Source: Gracilaria domingensis (taxonomy: Eukaryota; Rhodophyta; Florideophyceae; Gracilariales; Gracilariaceae). From it: 36,067 nt of DNA. The translations under genes were made by a program, and so were the position numbers. The stretch covers positions 1 to 36,067 of the forward strand of contig VCMS01000510.1 in NCBI GenBank assembly GCA_022539475.1. Direction: 5' to 3'. Shown here piece by piece: positions 19,801-28,407 of the stretch. A model generated the notes under the pieces. The model was not told the DNA's origin and did not search any database. It worked only from the letters and a program-made list of their open reading frames with translations. Position 1 is the stretch's first letter. Every line of letters starts with the position of its first letter.

Positions 19801-22385
19801 TTTGGACACATCGGTACTTGTTTCCTCATGTGCAGAGGGTGAAGGGACGTCCAATGCGGAGATGCATCGGACCAGACACTCGGCAGCAGAGAAGCGAATG
19901 TCGTCTTCCTTTCGCTCCCGGAAGACATGTAGCAGGCCCTCCAGAGCCTTCCTCTGGAAAGACGTTCTGGGCTCCCCAACGCAGATCTTTCCCAACGCAT
20001 TTGACGCGGCTTGAACTACCTTGGACGGCGAAGACGACAACTTGAGGATGCCTGTTAGTTTAGACAGAATCCTCTCTCGGGAAGCTGGCGACAGCGGCAG
20101 TTGCTTTCTGGTTCCAATATCTGCCACCGCCTCGCACGCTGCAGCCCGGACAATCTCGGATGATTCTATTGGGAGCATTATCCTCTTGGAAATACGCGCC
20201 GTAACTTGAGAGATCGGGGTGTTCTCTAATTCATGCCATATCACGTCCGCTCGCCTCGCTGCGGAGCAAATGATCTGGCCACTGGCCATTATTCTCGCCA
20301 CCCGTTCATCCTCGCCGTGCCTGCCAGAAGCGACTCCAGACTGGTTCGGTTCAAGCCCTGCGCCAAAGCGCGTGACGAGTTGCTCTATCTCCTCCATGGA
20401 GAGCGCATCAGCGCAGACGCCTACGAGATTAGAAACGGCGCGCGCGACGACAACGTCGCCCAAAGCAGACTTACGAGCAATCAGTTTGAACAAGTCGTCC
20501 AGTCTGTGTTGAAAGGCTTGCGCAACTTGTTCCCTCAGCGACGCTGTGTTCGAGGCAAGCAAATCAATAGACAGTGCGGATGTCAGCAGGTCTTGCCTCT
20601 GATTTGGGTCGGGGTGCAAAAAGACTTGTTGCGCTGTGCGTAATGCCACGTTCAAAGCGTCCAACATCGACGGATCGGCGCTCAAAAACAAATCAATCTC
20701 GCCGGCAGGCAAGAGCTGTATTCGTCGTTGAGGAGTGAGCTTGTGGATCAAGCACTTGAGACAGAAGTGTAGATATACAGCAGCCGACTTGCTGCGCGGT
20801 TCGTGGCGCTCGCAGTGAGACGTATACACTGCGACATTGTGTCTAAAGTCAGGGAATGCGCTCTTCAATAGAGGCTTCTCGTGGCGCAGTGTGGGATCCC
20901 GCGCAATCTTTCGTGGCTTCAGTCCAACGGCTGCCAGCTGGGATACGCGCTCACTGTTGTCAGCACACGCGACGATGTTGATCAAGCGAGCATCAGCCTC
21001 CGTAAACGCAAAGCACTCATTCGCCCAGTGTACAGCCGCGTCCCTGGCTCGTATGGAAAGATCATGCTCGTCGGCAATAGCGTCCATGAGCGTGGCAAGC
21101 ACAACAGTGCGTAACTGCGTAGTGTCTTGCTCGGAGATAGTGACGATGCGCAAAAGAGTGATGAGCGCTTGAGACGCAGAGTTCCTGACCTGCGGCTGAT
21201 GCGTACGCGACAGAGAGCCCGAGAAGAACAGCTGTAACGACACAGCGTCGTCCAGCACCAGAGACGGAATGCGCAAGGCCAGGTCGGACAGCGCGGTATA
21301 GCCAAAGGCGCGAAGCGTATCCGAAAACGACGGCGCTCTGTCGGTTTGATTATTGACCAAGTTGAGCATGAGCTCAACAAAGTGCTTCGAATTGGCCAAC
21401 AACACATCATCATCACAATTGGCGACAACAAACGAAACAAACTGCATGCCCAACGCCTGAAACGTGGTTGGGATGCCCGGCGTAAACAAACTGTGTCGAA
21501 AGACATCAAACACCTCCGGAAAGCAATTGGCACAAAGCGTCACCCTCAGCAAGCCCTTGGCAAGCAAGACAATCCTGACAGTCACTGGAGCCAGCGCATC
21601 ATTGAACAACTCAAACAGCGTTGCGGCAATGGTTGGATCGGCAGCGGCGAGCACATCACATGCATCCACCCTCTTCATGGCATCTTCGCCCGCCGCAACC
21701 AGTGCAGAGCCACTAGCGCTGCCGGCAGCGACCAAAAAGTGCGCAAACACGCGCGCGGCGCGCGACGCGTCATGCTCAATGGTGGCGTACTCCGACGCAA
21801 GGCGAATGACAGCCAACAACATTTGCTCCGACAGCGGAGACTTGATCTTTGCACGAAGCGCAAGCCGCGCATACGAGAAAAACGCATCCACGGCGCGAGC
21901 ATCACAGCGTTTAACACGCTTCCACAAACTGAACGGCACGCGCGCAGGACTGAGCTCGGAAGCGCCCGCCAGCGCGCGCAGCGCCAAAAAGTGCAGCACG
22001 TCTCGATTCTGCGGCGACTACAAGCGCGTAGCGGCACCAAGCAGCTCGGGCAACGCCGCGGCCTTGTCCGCGTGCGGCAAACGATCAAAACACTTCGCCA
22101 GATAGCCGCCCTGCACGGCGAAGTTGGCGGTGAGCAGCGCGGCATCGGGGGCAGTGGCGACGGAAAGCACGTGCGAAAACGGCAGCTGCAGCTGCGGGTG
22201 CGAGCGAATGCGCACGTTGATGTGGTGCAGCACCTGGATACACTTGGCGCGCGCGGCGGGCGACGGGGTGCTGAGCGCGGACAGCAGCGTGGGAAGCAGA
22301 CGCGACACGACCTTCTGCAGCGCTCGTCGCGCGCCAGCAGCAGCGCGTTGAGCGCGGCCTCCACCGTCTGCAGCTTGGCGTCCAT
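16839..22385 (-). pseudogene. ECM29 proteasome adaptor: full length, frame disrupted
   Basis: ECM29 is a HEAT-repeat protein that tethers the 19S regulatory particle to the 20S proteasome core. The ATG at 22385 (MDAKLQTVEAAL) to the TGA ending VFGVS at 16839 spans about 1,848 codons, matching the roughly 1,850 residues of human and yeast ECM29, with no intron needed. The N-terminus (LLPTLL..., LHHINVRIRS), SASGSALVAAGEDAMKR, SPSKVVQAASNALGKIC, RAMDDIKESVRKSAQ, LEPQILNYA and GHIWEGQH all align by eye. The longest clean frame is 21999-18880. Breaks: a frameshift near 22325; TAG at 22020-22018; TGA at 18882-18880; a frameshift near 18709; TAG at 18430-18428; TAA at 18400-18398; TAG at 17794-17792; a frameshift near 17705-17715. 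The stops lie in frame with flanking homologous sequence on both sides. It is either a decaying gene, a poor consensus, or corrected in RNA. Confidence 0.85.
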
Positions 22386-22428
22386 GGCGGGGCGCGCGGC
22401 CGGCGGCTGCGGCGCCAGCGGAGCGGCG

Positions 22429-23410
22429 CGGCGGCCTTGACGGCGCGCACGGCTGCCCCGCGACGTGGCACACGTGTGGCGGCCATGCGAAACGGCGCGC
22501 CTTTTGGGACGAGCTGCTGCGTGCGGTAACAGATACTTGTTCAAGCGCTCTATAGCACCCGGAATGTTCGTCAACATGCGGTGAACGCTCCAGATCATTT
22601 CATTGACCGTGCTAAACCATCGTCTAGGAACATCCTTGGACGTCGCAACGAGCGCCGGTGCGAAGCGGCGCACGCCGCCCTCGCTGCGGCGCAGCGCGAG
22701 CCGCAGCACGTCCGCGCCGTGCACGAGCGCCCAGCAGCGCGCGAGGCCGCCGACAGTGTTGGGCAGCTGGACGCCGCGCCACCGCCACCGCCACGCCGCC
22801 GCCACCGCCACGCCGCCGCCACCGCCACGCCGCCGCCACCGCCACCACCGCCACTTCCGCGCCGCCGACCGCCAGCACGCCCAGCGGCACCTCCGTGCGC
22901 GCCAGCCGCCTGCCCGACTGCGCCGTCACGCTCACGTTGTGCGCCAGCGAGTACAGCACCAAGCGTGCCAGTTCCGACGGCAACATGGTGCGACGCATCT
23001 GCGGCATATAGTTCACCAGCCCCTTGGCGCTTATTTTCGCCGCCGTTGAAGCCCAGGCTGCCCCCGTACGTAATGCCTACCATCCTTGTGGTGCTTACGT
23101 TCTCCAGTTGGCCACGCTGTGGCTGTGTGCTGTTCAGCACGCCAAACATGTCCATGGTCAGCGCTGTGTGGTACATCGTCACCTCCTTCTGCTGCTGCTC
23201 CTTCCTTTCCCGCCCGCACCATCCGTTGTGCGCCATATCGTCCCCCGCCATCACTCTGCCTGGAAGGTAGCAATCCAGCCCGCTTTCATTCAGTACCTTC
23301 ACCTCATACACGTGGAACGCCCTGTTACTTGCGTCCGCCGTCAGGTTCCGGCTCGTTAAAATCGAGAGATCCTGCGGAAATTCGTCCAGTGGCCCTTGCG
23401 TCCACGACAC
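22429..23410 (-). other. GC-rich region with unidentified coding-like segments
   Basis: Several minus-strand frames overlap here. Two pieces have protein-like texture: 23410 to about 23040 (GPLDEFPQDLSILTSRN ... RMVGITYGGSLGF) and about 23020-22860 (NYMPQMRRTMLPSELARLVL), which would need a frameshift between them. Beyond that the 17-bp minisatellite disturbs every frame. I recognise no family. It could be the 3' part of a gene whose 5' end was replaced, or the serpin C-terminal region after rearrangement. Confidence 0.25.
22784..22846. repeat. 17-bp GC-rich minisatellite
   Basis: GCCACCGCCACGCCGCC is repeated perfectly at 22784-22800, 22801-22817 and 22818-22834, followed by a partial copy. 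A 17-base period is not a multiple of three, so Gly/Ala/Trp/Arg-rich peptides read across it are artefacts. Confidence 0.85.
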
Positions 23411-23428
23411 GCGAACATCTACATAATG

Positions 23429-23443
23429 CTGTGTGTGTGTGTG
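23429..23443. repeat. GT microsatellite
   Basis: A run of about seven GT dinucleotides lies at the end of the serpin-like C-terminal frame. Slippage here could explain why that frame stops just downstream while a neighbouring frame continues. Confidence 0.7.
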
Positions 23444-23883
23444 TTGTCCTCCACAATCTCCACAATCTCCTCCGACAGACGGTAAATCGCCTTCTCAGTA
23501 CCGCTCACACAGCCGAGTAGCTGTGTTTCCGCATCACTGTCTGTCACGTTTGCAACCTGGGCCCATACCCATCCATCCTCATCAGTGAACGAGCACGCGA
23601 AAAACGCCTCTCTACCGTTCGGTAAAACGAACGTAGCAGCGAGAGAACCATCTCCGTAAGACAGTTGTGCCATTTGCAAGCTTTTCCCGTTGGGCAGGGT
23701 GCATTCTGCATAAGAAGACTTTTCCTTCACCACCCTCATCATGTCTACTGCACGGAATCATCTCGGTGCGAGGTGGTACTCGACGCGAACGCAGCATATA
23801 CGTGGTACCGCCTGGTACATATGACTACAACAAGCTTCCGTCAAAGGAGATGTCCATGACGTTGGCGTGGGAACAAGGGATGA

Positions 23884-24129
23884 ATGGGCGCCAAACTATC
23901 AGTTTGGGCGGACGGACAAGGCGAGTGGAAGTGGATTATCGAAGCGCTTGTGTGGCTGGAACGCATGCTCAAGGAACGTTTCATATGCACCAGTATGCGC
24001 CGCGACGACATGGACTGCGAAAGCGGCGAGGTATTGAGTCGACGCACGGCGGCGACGAAAAGCGTGTTCGACGTGAAGGACGCCGTGAGCATGCGCGTAT
24101 TCCGCGACATGGCGACGCGGTGCTACTAA
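23884..24129 (+). CDS. Small plus-strand ORF inside the serpin interruption, unknown
   Basis: An 81-codon plus-strand frame from an ATG lies within sequence that separates the two serpin blocks. Composition is balanced, with Trp-rich WADGQGEWKWIIEALVW and a C-terminus RVFRDMATRCY. No family is recognised. A neighbouring plus-strand frame (YVVPPGTYDYNKLPSKEMSM, about 23800) could be its upstream part after a shift. It might be cargo of an insertion. Weak. Confidence 0.25.
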   Translation: MGAKLSVWADGQGEWKWIIEALVWLERMLKERFICTSMRRDDMDCESGEVLSRRTAATKSVFDVKDAVSMRVFRDMATRCY

Positions 24130-25165
24130 TCATACATGTCGGGCGTGAGCAACAACCGCGGCGCTGGCGCGTCCACCTTCGACGCGCATTGTTGTTCAAC
24201 TTGATTGAAAGGCAGTTCTCGGGTTTTGGCCGGGTCAAAGGCTGTGGACCATGATGCTTGAAAGAATTTGGCATTGATCAATACTCCGACGAAAGGATAT
24301 GGGAGTTCATTGAACAAGTTATTGATTCTGCCTGTCGTGGCCTTCGATATCCAATCGTTAATAAGCTTCGCAGACGTAGGATTGGCAATTAGTTCTATGC
24401 CAGCAGACACAATCGCATTTTTGTAGGATGGAAACACAACAGATGTCAGAACCGCAGCAGAAGCAGAGTGGAGAGTGACAGACTTGTCGGCAGTTGTAAC
24501 CGCGGCAATCGGTTTCGAAGCCCCCGACGCCAGTAGCGACTCGAACTCTGATTGAGTTTGAGAGGAAGGAGCAGATCCAACAGAGACGAGCGATAGCGCA
24601 GATGCAATTGAATACGGTGAATAAGCAGTGAATCAGGCTCGTTCAAGGAAGCAAGTAGTCGGAATCCCAGGTTTTTCACCGCAGGAACCTGATCCTCTAC
24701 AAGTGATTCCGTGGCATCTCTCATCGCGCTCGGAAGTTCAATTGGCAGGGACGGAGGTAAGCTTGGTGAAAAGACGGAAAATAGCGCTACGACACAAACA
24801 AACAGAAGGAACAAGCGCGCAGCAATTGCAGAAGAGGGGGAAACGTTGATAGAAGAGTGCACAAACCGAGAGGAAGGAGGAGGCTGAGCGTTCATTCGCA
24901 TGGTCTGCGTACGCGGTATATTTGTATACGTCCTATCGAAAAGGTATGGGAAAGGGATGTTTCGGCAGACAAAGGCACTTCTGTTTTCTATGATCACAGA
25001 GCATCTTCACGTGATGTACATAAAAAGCAAGCTTTGTCTTTACTAGAATCATGGTCTTCATATGCTTCTAATACCCGGGACGAGCTCACAAGCGAACATA
25101 ATTTGCGTTATGACACAAATTCCCAACAGCGCACGACTCAACAGTTTGACAAACACTGGTATGCC

Positions 25166-25906
25166 TCACCCCTCTTCCTGAACATTCACAACGGACTGTT
25201 CTCCCAATATGTTTTCCAAAGCGTACATCTTTCCCTCGCAATCTTCCCCTTGTATGTTGGGATTCCACTTATAATGCCATGTCTCAATCTCATACCGTTT
25301 GAGAATCTGCACAATTTGCAACTCTCCCTCGCAATACGTACGGCTCACGCGACTCGGAATGCAGATGTTTCGTTCGTAAGGAATAAAACCTCCACTCACT
25401 TGTGGACTGGGAGCAGGGTCGAATTTCTGTACCAGGCTCGAGGTACATTGGAGTTGTTTTTTTTTGTAACGTTCTCTCCGTTTCTTGTTTTCCATTTCAC
25501 GGTTTCTGGGATCCCTTCTATACCTTCTCTTCCTAATGGCTTCTCTGGATGAACCCTTGTTTACCTTTGTGCGCATTGGTTCACTAGCAGCAGTGTGTGT
25601 GCTCTGAAAAACAGCTCTGCAAACTCCTGACACATTTTCAGTAGTGTGTCTGCTAAGACGTGTGAACGAATCCAGATCTGTAGCTCTCCTTATGTTAATT
25701 GAAAACGTCTGCACGTCAGACGGCATAATTTGCCTAGGAACGAGAACAGCTCCGCTTTCCCCGAACGATGCACTCTGCAAACTGCATTGTGAACTGGATT
25801 TGGTTTCCGATGAAGAAGATGAGTAAGAGACAAGGGCTGCTTTTCCATTCTGGGTTTCATTATTTGATAACATAAGAGCGGAAGAGGAAGAGTGATTTAG
25901 AGACAT
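25166..25906 (-). CDS. Unknown protein with a basic Arg/Lys central region
   Basis: A 246-codon frame from an ATG at 25906. The first 60 residues are Ser-rich. Residues about 120-150 form a strongly basic, regularly spaced segment (KRRYRRDPRNRE, KKRRERYKKKQ), a pattern common in transposon-encoded or DNA-binding hypothetical proteins. The C-terminal part has several Cys and aromatic residues (TYCEGELQIVQILKRYEIETWHYKW) but no defined zinc motif. A plus-strand frame overlaps it (24857-25552); the minus-strand reading looks more protein-like because of the patterned basic segment. It lies about 780 bases beyond the zinc-cluster gene of the CACTA element and could belong to it. Function unassigned. 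Confidence 0.4.
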   Translation of the reverse strand: MSLNHSSSSALMLSNNETQNGKAALVSYSSSSSETKSSSQCSLQSASFGESGAVLVPRQIMPSDVQTFSINIRRATDLDSFTRLSRHTTENVSGVCRAVFQSTHTAASEPMRTKVNKGSSREAIRKRRYRRDPRNREMENKKRRERYKKKQLQCTSSLVQKFDPAPSPQVSGGFIPYERNICIPSRVSRTYCEGELQIVQILKRYEIETWHYKWNPNIQGEDCEGKMYALENILGEQSVVNVQEEG

Positions 25907-26683
25907 GGCTGTTCTACGTCAGTCTCACGAGTCGGAATCGATGTGGCCATCATCTCTGCTCTGAGTACTTGGATAATTCGGTCTTGCGCACGCAGCCAAA
26001 GAATACGCCCTACTTGGTTTCGCGTCCGGTGATTATTGCCCACTCAACAAAGCACACGTTTGAATTTTTACGTACAAATATTACTGAAAATAAGGCAGCT
26101 TTTTTTGGCACATGGTTGTATTTTTTAGACAGCCAGAACATGATTGATTTGGATTACCGTGGCTGAGGTACAAAAATCTGAGGAGGTCAGCGGCGATGGG
26201 AACGACTGTGGGAAGATCTTGTGTCGTTCACGGTATCTCGCGATCACTCGACGCTGCCGCTACAAATAGCGAGACGTGCTTATCGATCGAAGTCACATCC
26301 AAGTCATTGCCACCCCACCGTCTCCACAATTCTGGATCTGGCCCAAGTCGGCACACCAGTTGTACTCGCGCTGAACAACACTTATGTCATCGCCAACTCA
26401 GCTGCAACTCCGGCGTCAAGCTGCTGCGCGGCGCATTACGAAACCGCATCTCTGGGAGTACCACCTATGTTGTTATGCAACGACTGCAGCTAAGAGATTC
26501 GCATCTATTCCCTTCCGTTTTTGGTTGCGTATGTTGCATCCTCAATGACTACCTGGTTGTGCTCTGTAAGAGAAGAATTTTATAATAGAATGAAGAAAAT
26601 TCTTTATCACTTTGAGATGACTAGATTCATATACAAGATCTGCTACACGAAATGACCCAACTCTCCTTGGCATCACTTGATAT
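25907..26683. other. No supported gene; AT-rich
   Basis: Only short, unconvincing plus-strand frames are present (for example 26221-26493). If the CACTA element has a left terminus, it should lie here or further left; I found no CACTA-type inverted end. Confidence 0.35.
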
Positions 26684-28015
26684 TCAGTTCGGAGAAATCT
26701 GACGCAAATAAGATCCTAAACATTTGAGAGAACAAATGAACTGTCCTTCCACATATGCTTCGCGAAGGACTCGCATACCGCACAAGTTGTGCATCGGATT
26801 TTTGCACATCTGACAGATATGAGCTGTCGCGCCAGTCATATTGCAACCCTCAACACAGCACGTTTTGCTGGCTGTATCATCATCGAGAGCAAAAGGGTTT
26901 ATACTTCTCTTCTTCGGCTGGTTATGAATGGGAGTTATTTCATCATTGTCCTCGACTATAATTCTTCGTGCTTTGGTCAGTGATCCAGTGCGTCTGTTCT
27001 TCCTTCCCTCTTTGTCACCCTTTGCTTGCGTAACTACCTCTACATTGCTGTTCTCATCATTGCGCTTTGCCGATACCTCTTGAGAAGTACGGCTCACAGA
27101 GGTCTTATCTGTGGAATAGTTATCATCCTCGCACAATTGTGGTGGTTGAACGGGTTCTAAACGGCGACCTGTTCCCCGAATATTCAGCTCTGTGTCATCA
27201 TCTGATGAACTTTCCGCTATGGGAGACACTCTTCTGTTTGCTTTAACAATTGGGTTGAGACGTCTTATCTTCGTTCTGGATACAAGCGCGTGATGAGCGG
27301 AAGAACTCTCGCCATCAGAGTCTCGGGTTCTCTTACGATCGTTTCTTTCTCCAGTCAACTCTCTCCCACTCGTATCATCTTCACGACTACTCCTGCGATT
27401 CTTTCCTCTTCGAACACCAGACTTTCCTACATCACATGAACGTTCTCTTCCGAGAGATCGCACTCGATCTCTCCTCTCCTTATGGGATTTCTTAACACTC
27501 TTCTTCTTGGACATGGCTGAAACGTTCTTCTTTGTCGGCCCTGGTTCTTCGTGATCCTTCTTTCCCTTACCCGATGCCGCCTTCTTGTCTGCGTTGCTAT
27601 GCGCAACAGCATTTCTCAGCTTCTGGATAATTGACTTTACAGCACCCCAGTCACCCTCTGTATACGCCAAGAGCCTGTGCTTTTGGTTCACGTGCGTTAC
27701 CACCTGTTCAACGGCTTCGTTGAATAGATAGGGTGGCGTGCACTTCTGGATGGAACGGTAGCTTCTTTTGCCAATATGCTTCGCGAATACGCGACAGGTC
27801 TGCAACTTCCGCCCAACGGTGGCCAAGACATTTACGGAATACTTTCTCGGAGTTGAGGAGAACTCAAGACGACTTTCATGGGCTTCATCAAGACCGTCGT
27901 TGTGAGCCTTTATCGCGAGCTCCATCATTTGACCGATGCTAAAACTGCTGGTTTCCTTAGCAGTACGGTCTCTCTGTGGATCAAGCAGAACTATGTTACC
28001 ACCCAGGAGCACCAT
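26684..28015 (-). CDS. PHD-like zinc-cluster protein, divergent partner of tnp2 transposase
   Basis: A 443-residue intact frame from an ATG at 28015. The N-terminal 150 residues are mostly helical (SIGQMMELAIKAHNDGL, YLFNEAVEQVVTHVNQKHRLL). Residues about 150-350 are charged and disordered, with several Lys/Arg clusters that would act as nuclear localisation signals. Near residues 385-440 is a cross-brace-like metal site: C-x4-C, then C-x2-C-x4-H-x2-C (CQMCKNPMHNLC), then CSLKC, closely resembling a PHD finger. PHD fingers usually read histone tails. The gene is divergent from the transposase across a 392-base shared upstream region, so the two are probably co-expressed; by analogy with TNPA of plant CACTA elements it may be the accessory DNA-binding or targeting protein. 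That role is inferred from position and composition, not from homology. Confidence 0.6.
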   Translation of the reverse strand: MVLLGGNIVLLDPQRDRTAKETSSFSIGQMMELAIKAHNDGLDEAHESRLEFSSTPRKYSVNVLATVGRKLQTCRVFAKHIGKRSYRSIQKCTPPYLFNEAVEQVVTHVNQKHRLLAYTEGDWGAVKSIIQKLRNAVAHSNADKKAASGKGKKDHEEPGPTKKNVSAMSKKKSVKKSHKERRDRVRSLGRERSCDVGKSGVRRGKNRRSSREDDTSGRELTGERNDRKRTRDSDGESSSAHHALVSRTKIRRLNPIVKANRRVSPIAESSSDDDTELNIRGTGRRLEPVQPPQLCEDDNYSTDKTSVSRTSQEVSAKRNDENSNVEVVTQAKGDKEGRKNRRTGSLTKARRIIVEDNDEITPIHNQPKKRSINPFALDDDTASKTCCVEGCNMTGATAHICQMCKNPMHNLCGMRVLREAYVEGQFICSLKCLGSYLRQISPN

Positions 28016-28407
28016 AACGGTCGATATGCGTCGATGGAAGGGTTCGAATGGGACAAGAACTAATAATTGATGTTGAAATGGCGCCAGGTGCGCTGAGCAC
28101 TCGCCGAAGTTTGGATCCTGGATGACACATATGGTAGCCGTCCAGTCCTGATAAGTTTAATATCGATTCCCTGCGTTTTGTCTTTGCGCTTGGGTCTTCC
28201 TCTTCGAAACGAAACTGCAGCATCAATTTAATTTGGATCATCTCTTCGATTCAGGTCACCAGCGTTTAAGGAGACCGCATTACTCTCAATCGAATCTCCA
28301 TCTTTTCTGTTGTCTTATCTGCGTTCCTAAGGTGCCTCACATTCTTAGGTGGTTCCGACACGTATCGATACGTCTCAGTATACCGTTTAGCCCCTCATCT
28401 TACAACT
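28016..28407. promoter_or_regulatory. Divergent promoter region between CACTA element genes
   Basis: A 392-base AT-rich gap separates two head-to-head start codons. It must hold both promoters if both genes are active. No confident TATA box or repeated protein-binding site was picked out by eye. Confidence 0.4.

Larger units (their letters stand above)
23419..24901 (-). pseudogene. Serpin-like gene with signal segment, frameshifted and interrupted
   Basis: The ATG at 24901 opens a frame with a hydrophobic stretch (AARLFLLFVCVVALFSVF), a likely signal peptide or anchor. NLGFRLLASLN (serpin helix A region) follows. A single-base shift near 24622 leads into SPYSIASALSLVSVGS, the classic serpin N-terminal signature. 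The same frame then gives INDWISKATTGRINNLF and LINAKFFQASWSTAFDPAKTRELPF, the helix F/strand 3A blocks, and ends at 24126. A separate frame at 23742-23419 resumes with VDMMRVVKEKSSYAE and MAQLSYGDGSLAATFVLPN, matching the next serpin blocks. About 440 bases of unrelated sequence lie between them. The reactive-centre loop and the FLFLI-type C-terminus are not visible. Serpins inhibit serine or cysteine proteases; this copy cannot do so as read. Confidence 0.68.

Noticed and set aside
16839..22385. Introns as the cause of the ECM29 breaks
   Set aside because: Several stops sit inside continuous homologous sequence with no residues to remove (for example SRQ*RSREAG). At 18.7 kb the frame moves by one base with homology on both sides, and the only GT-AG option there would be 29 bases and would delete conserved residues.
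21346..22440. A 364-codon plus-strand frame opposite ECM29
   Set aside because: It is antisense to a recognised ECM29 frame and is Arg/Gln-rich low complexity, as expected for a shadow in GC-rich DNA.
14804..22811. A reassigned nuclear genetic code (stop codons read as Gln/Trp/Arg)
   Set aside because: Gag, pol, tnp2 and the 1,039-codon part of ECM29 contain no internal stops, and Trp is written as TGG throughout. A reassigned code would use these codons often in all genes. Rare context-specific recoding or editing is not excluded.
22595..23270. Gly/Ala/Trp- or Pro/His-rich long frames around the 17-bp repeat
   Set aside because: The repeat period is not divisible by three, so several frames stay open by composition alone; the peptides are artefacts.
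24857..25552. Plus-strand 231-codon frame
   Set aside because: It overlaps a minus-strand frame with a patterned basic domain that looks more like a real protein. The plus-strand reading shows hydrophobic runs typical of antisense basic coding. Not excluded for its first third.
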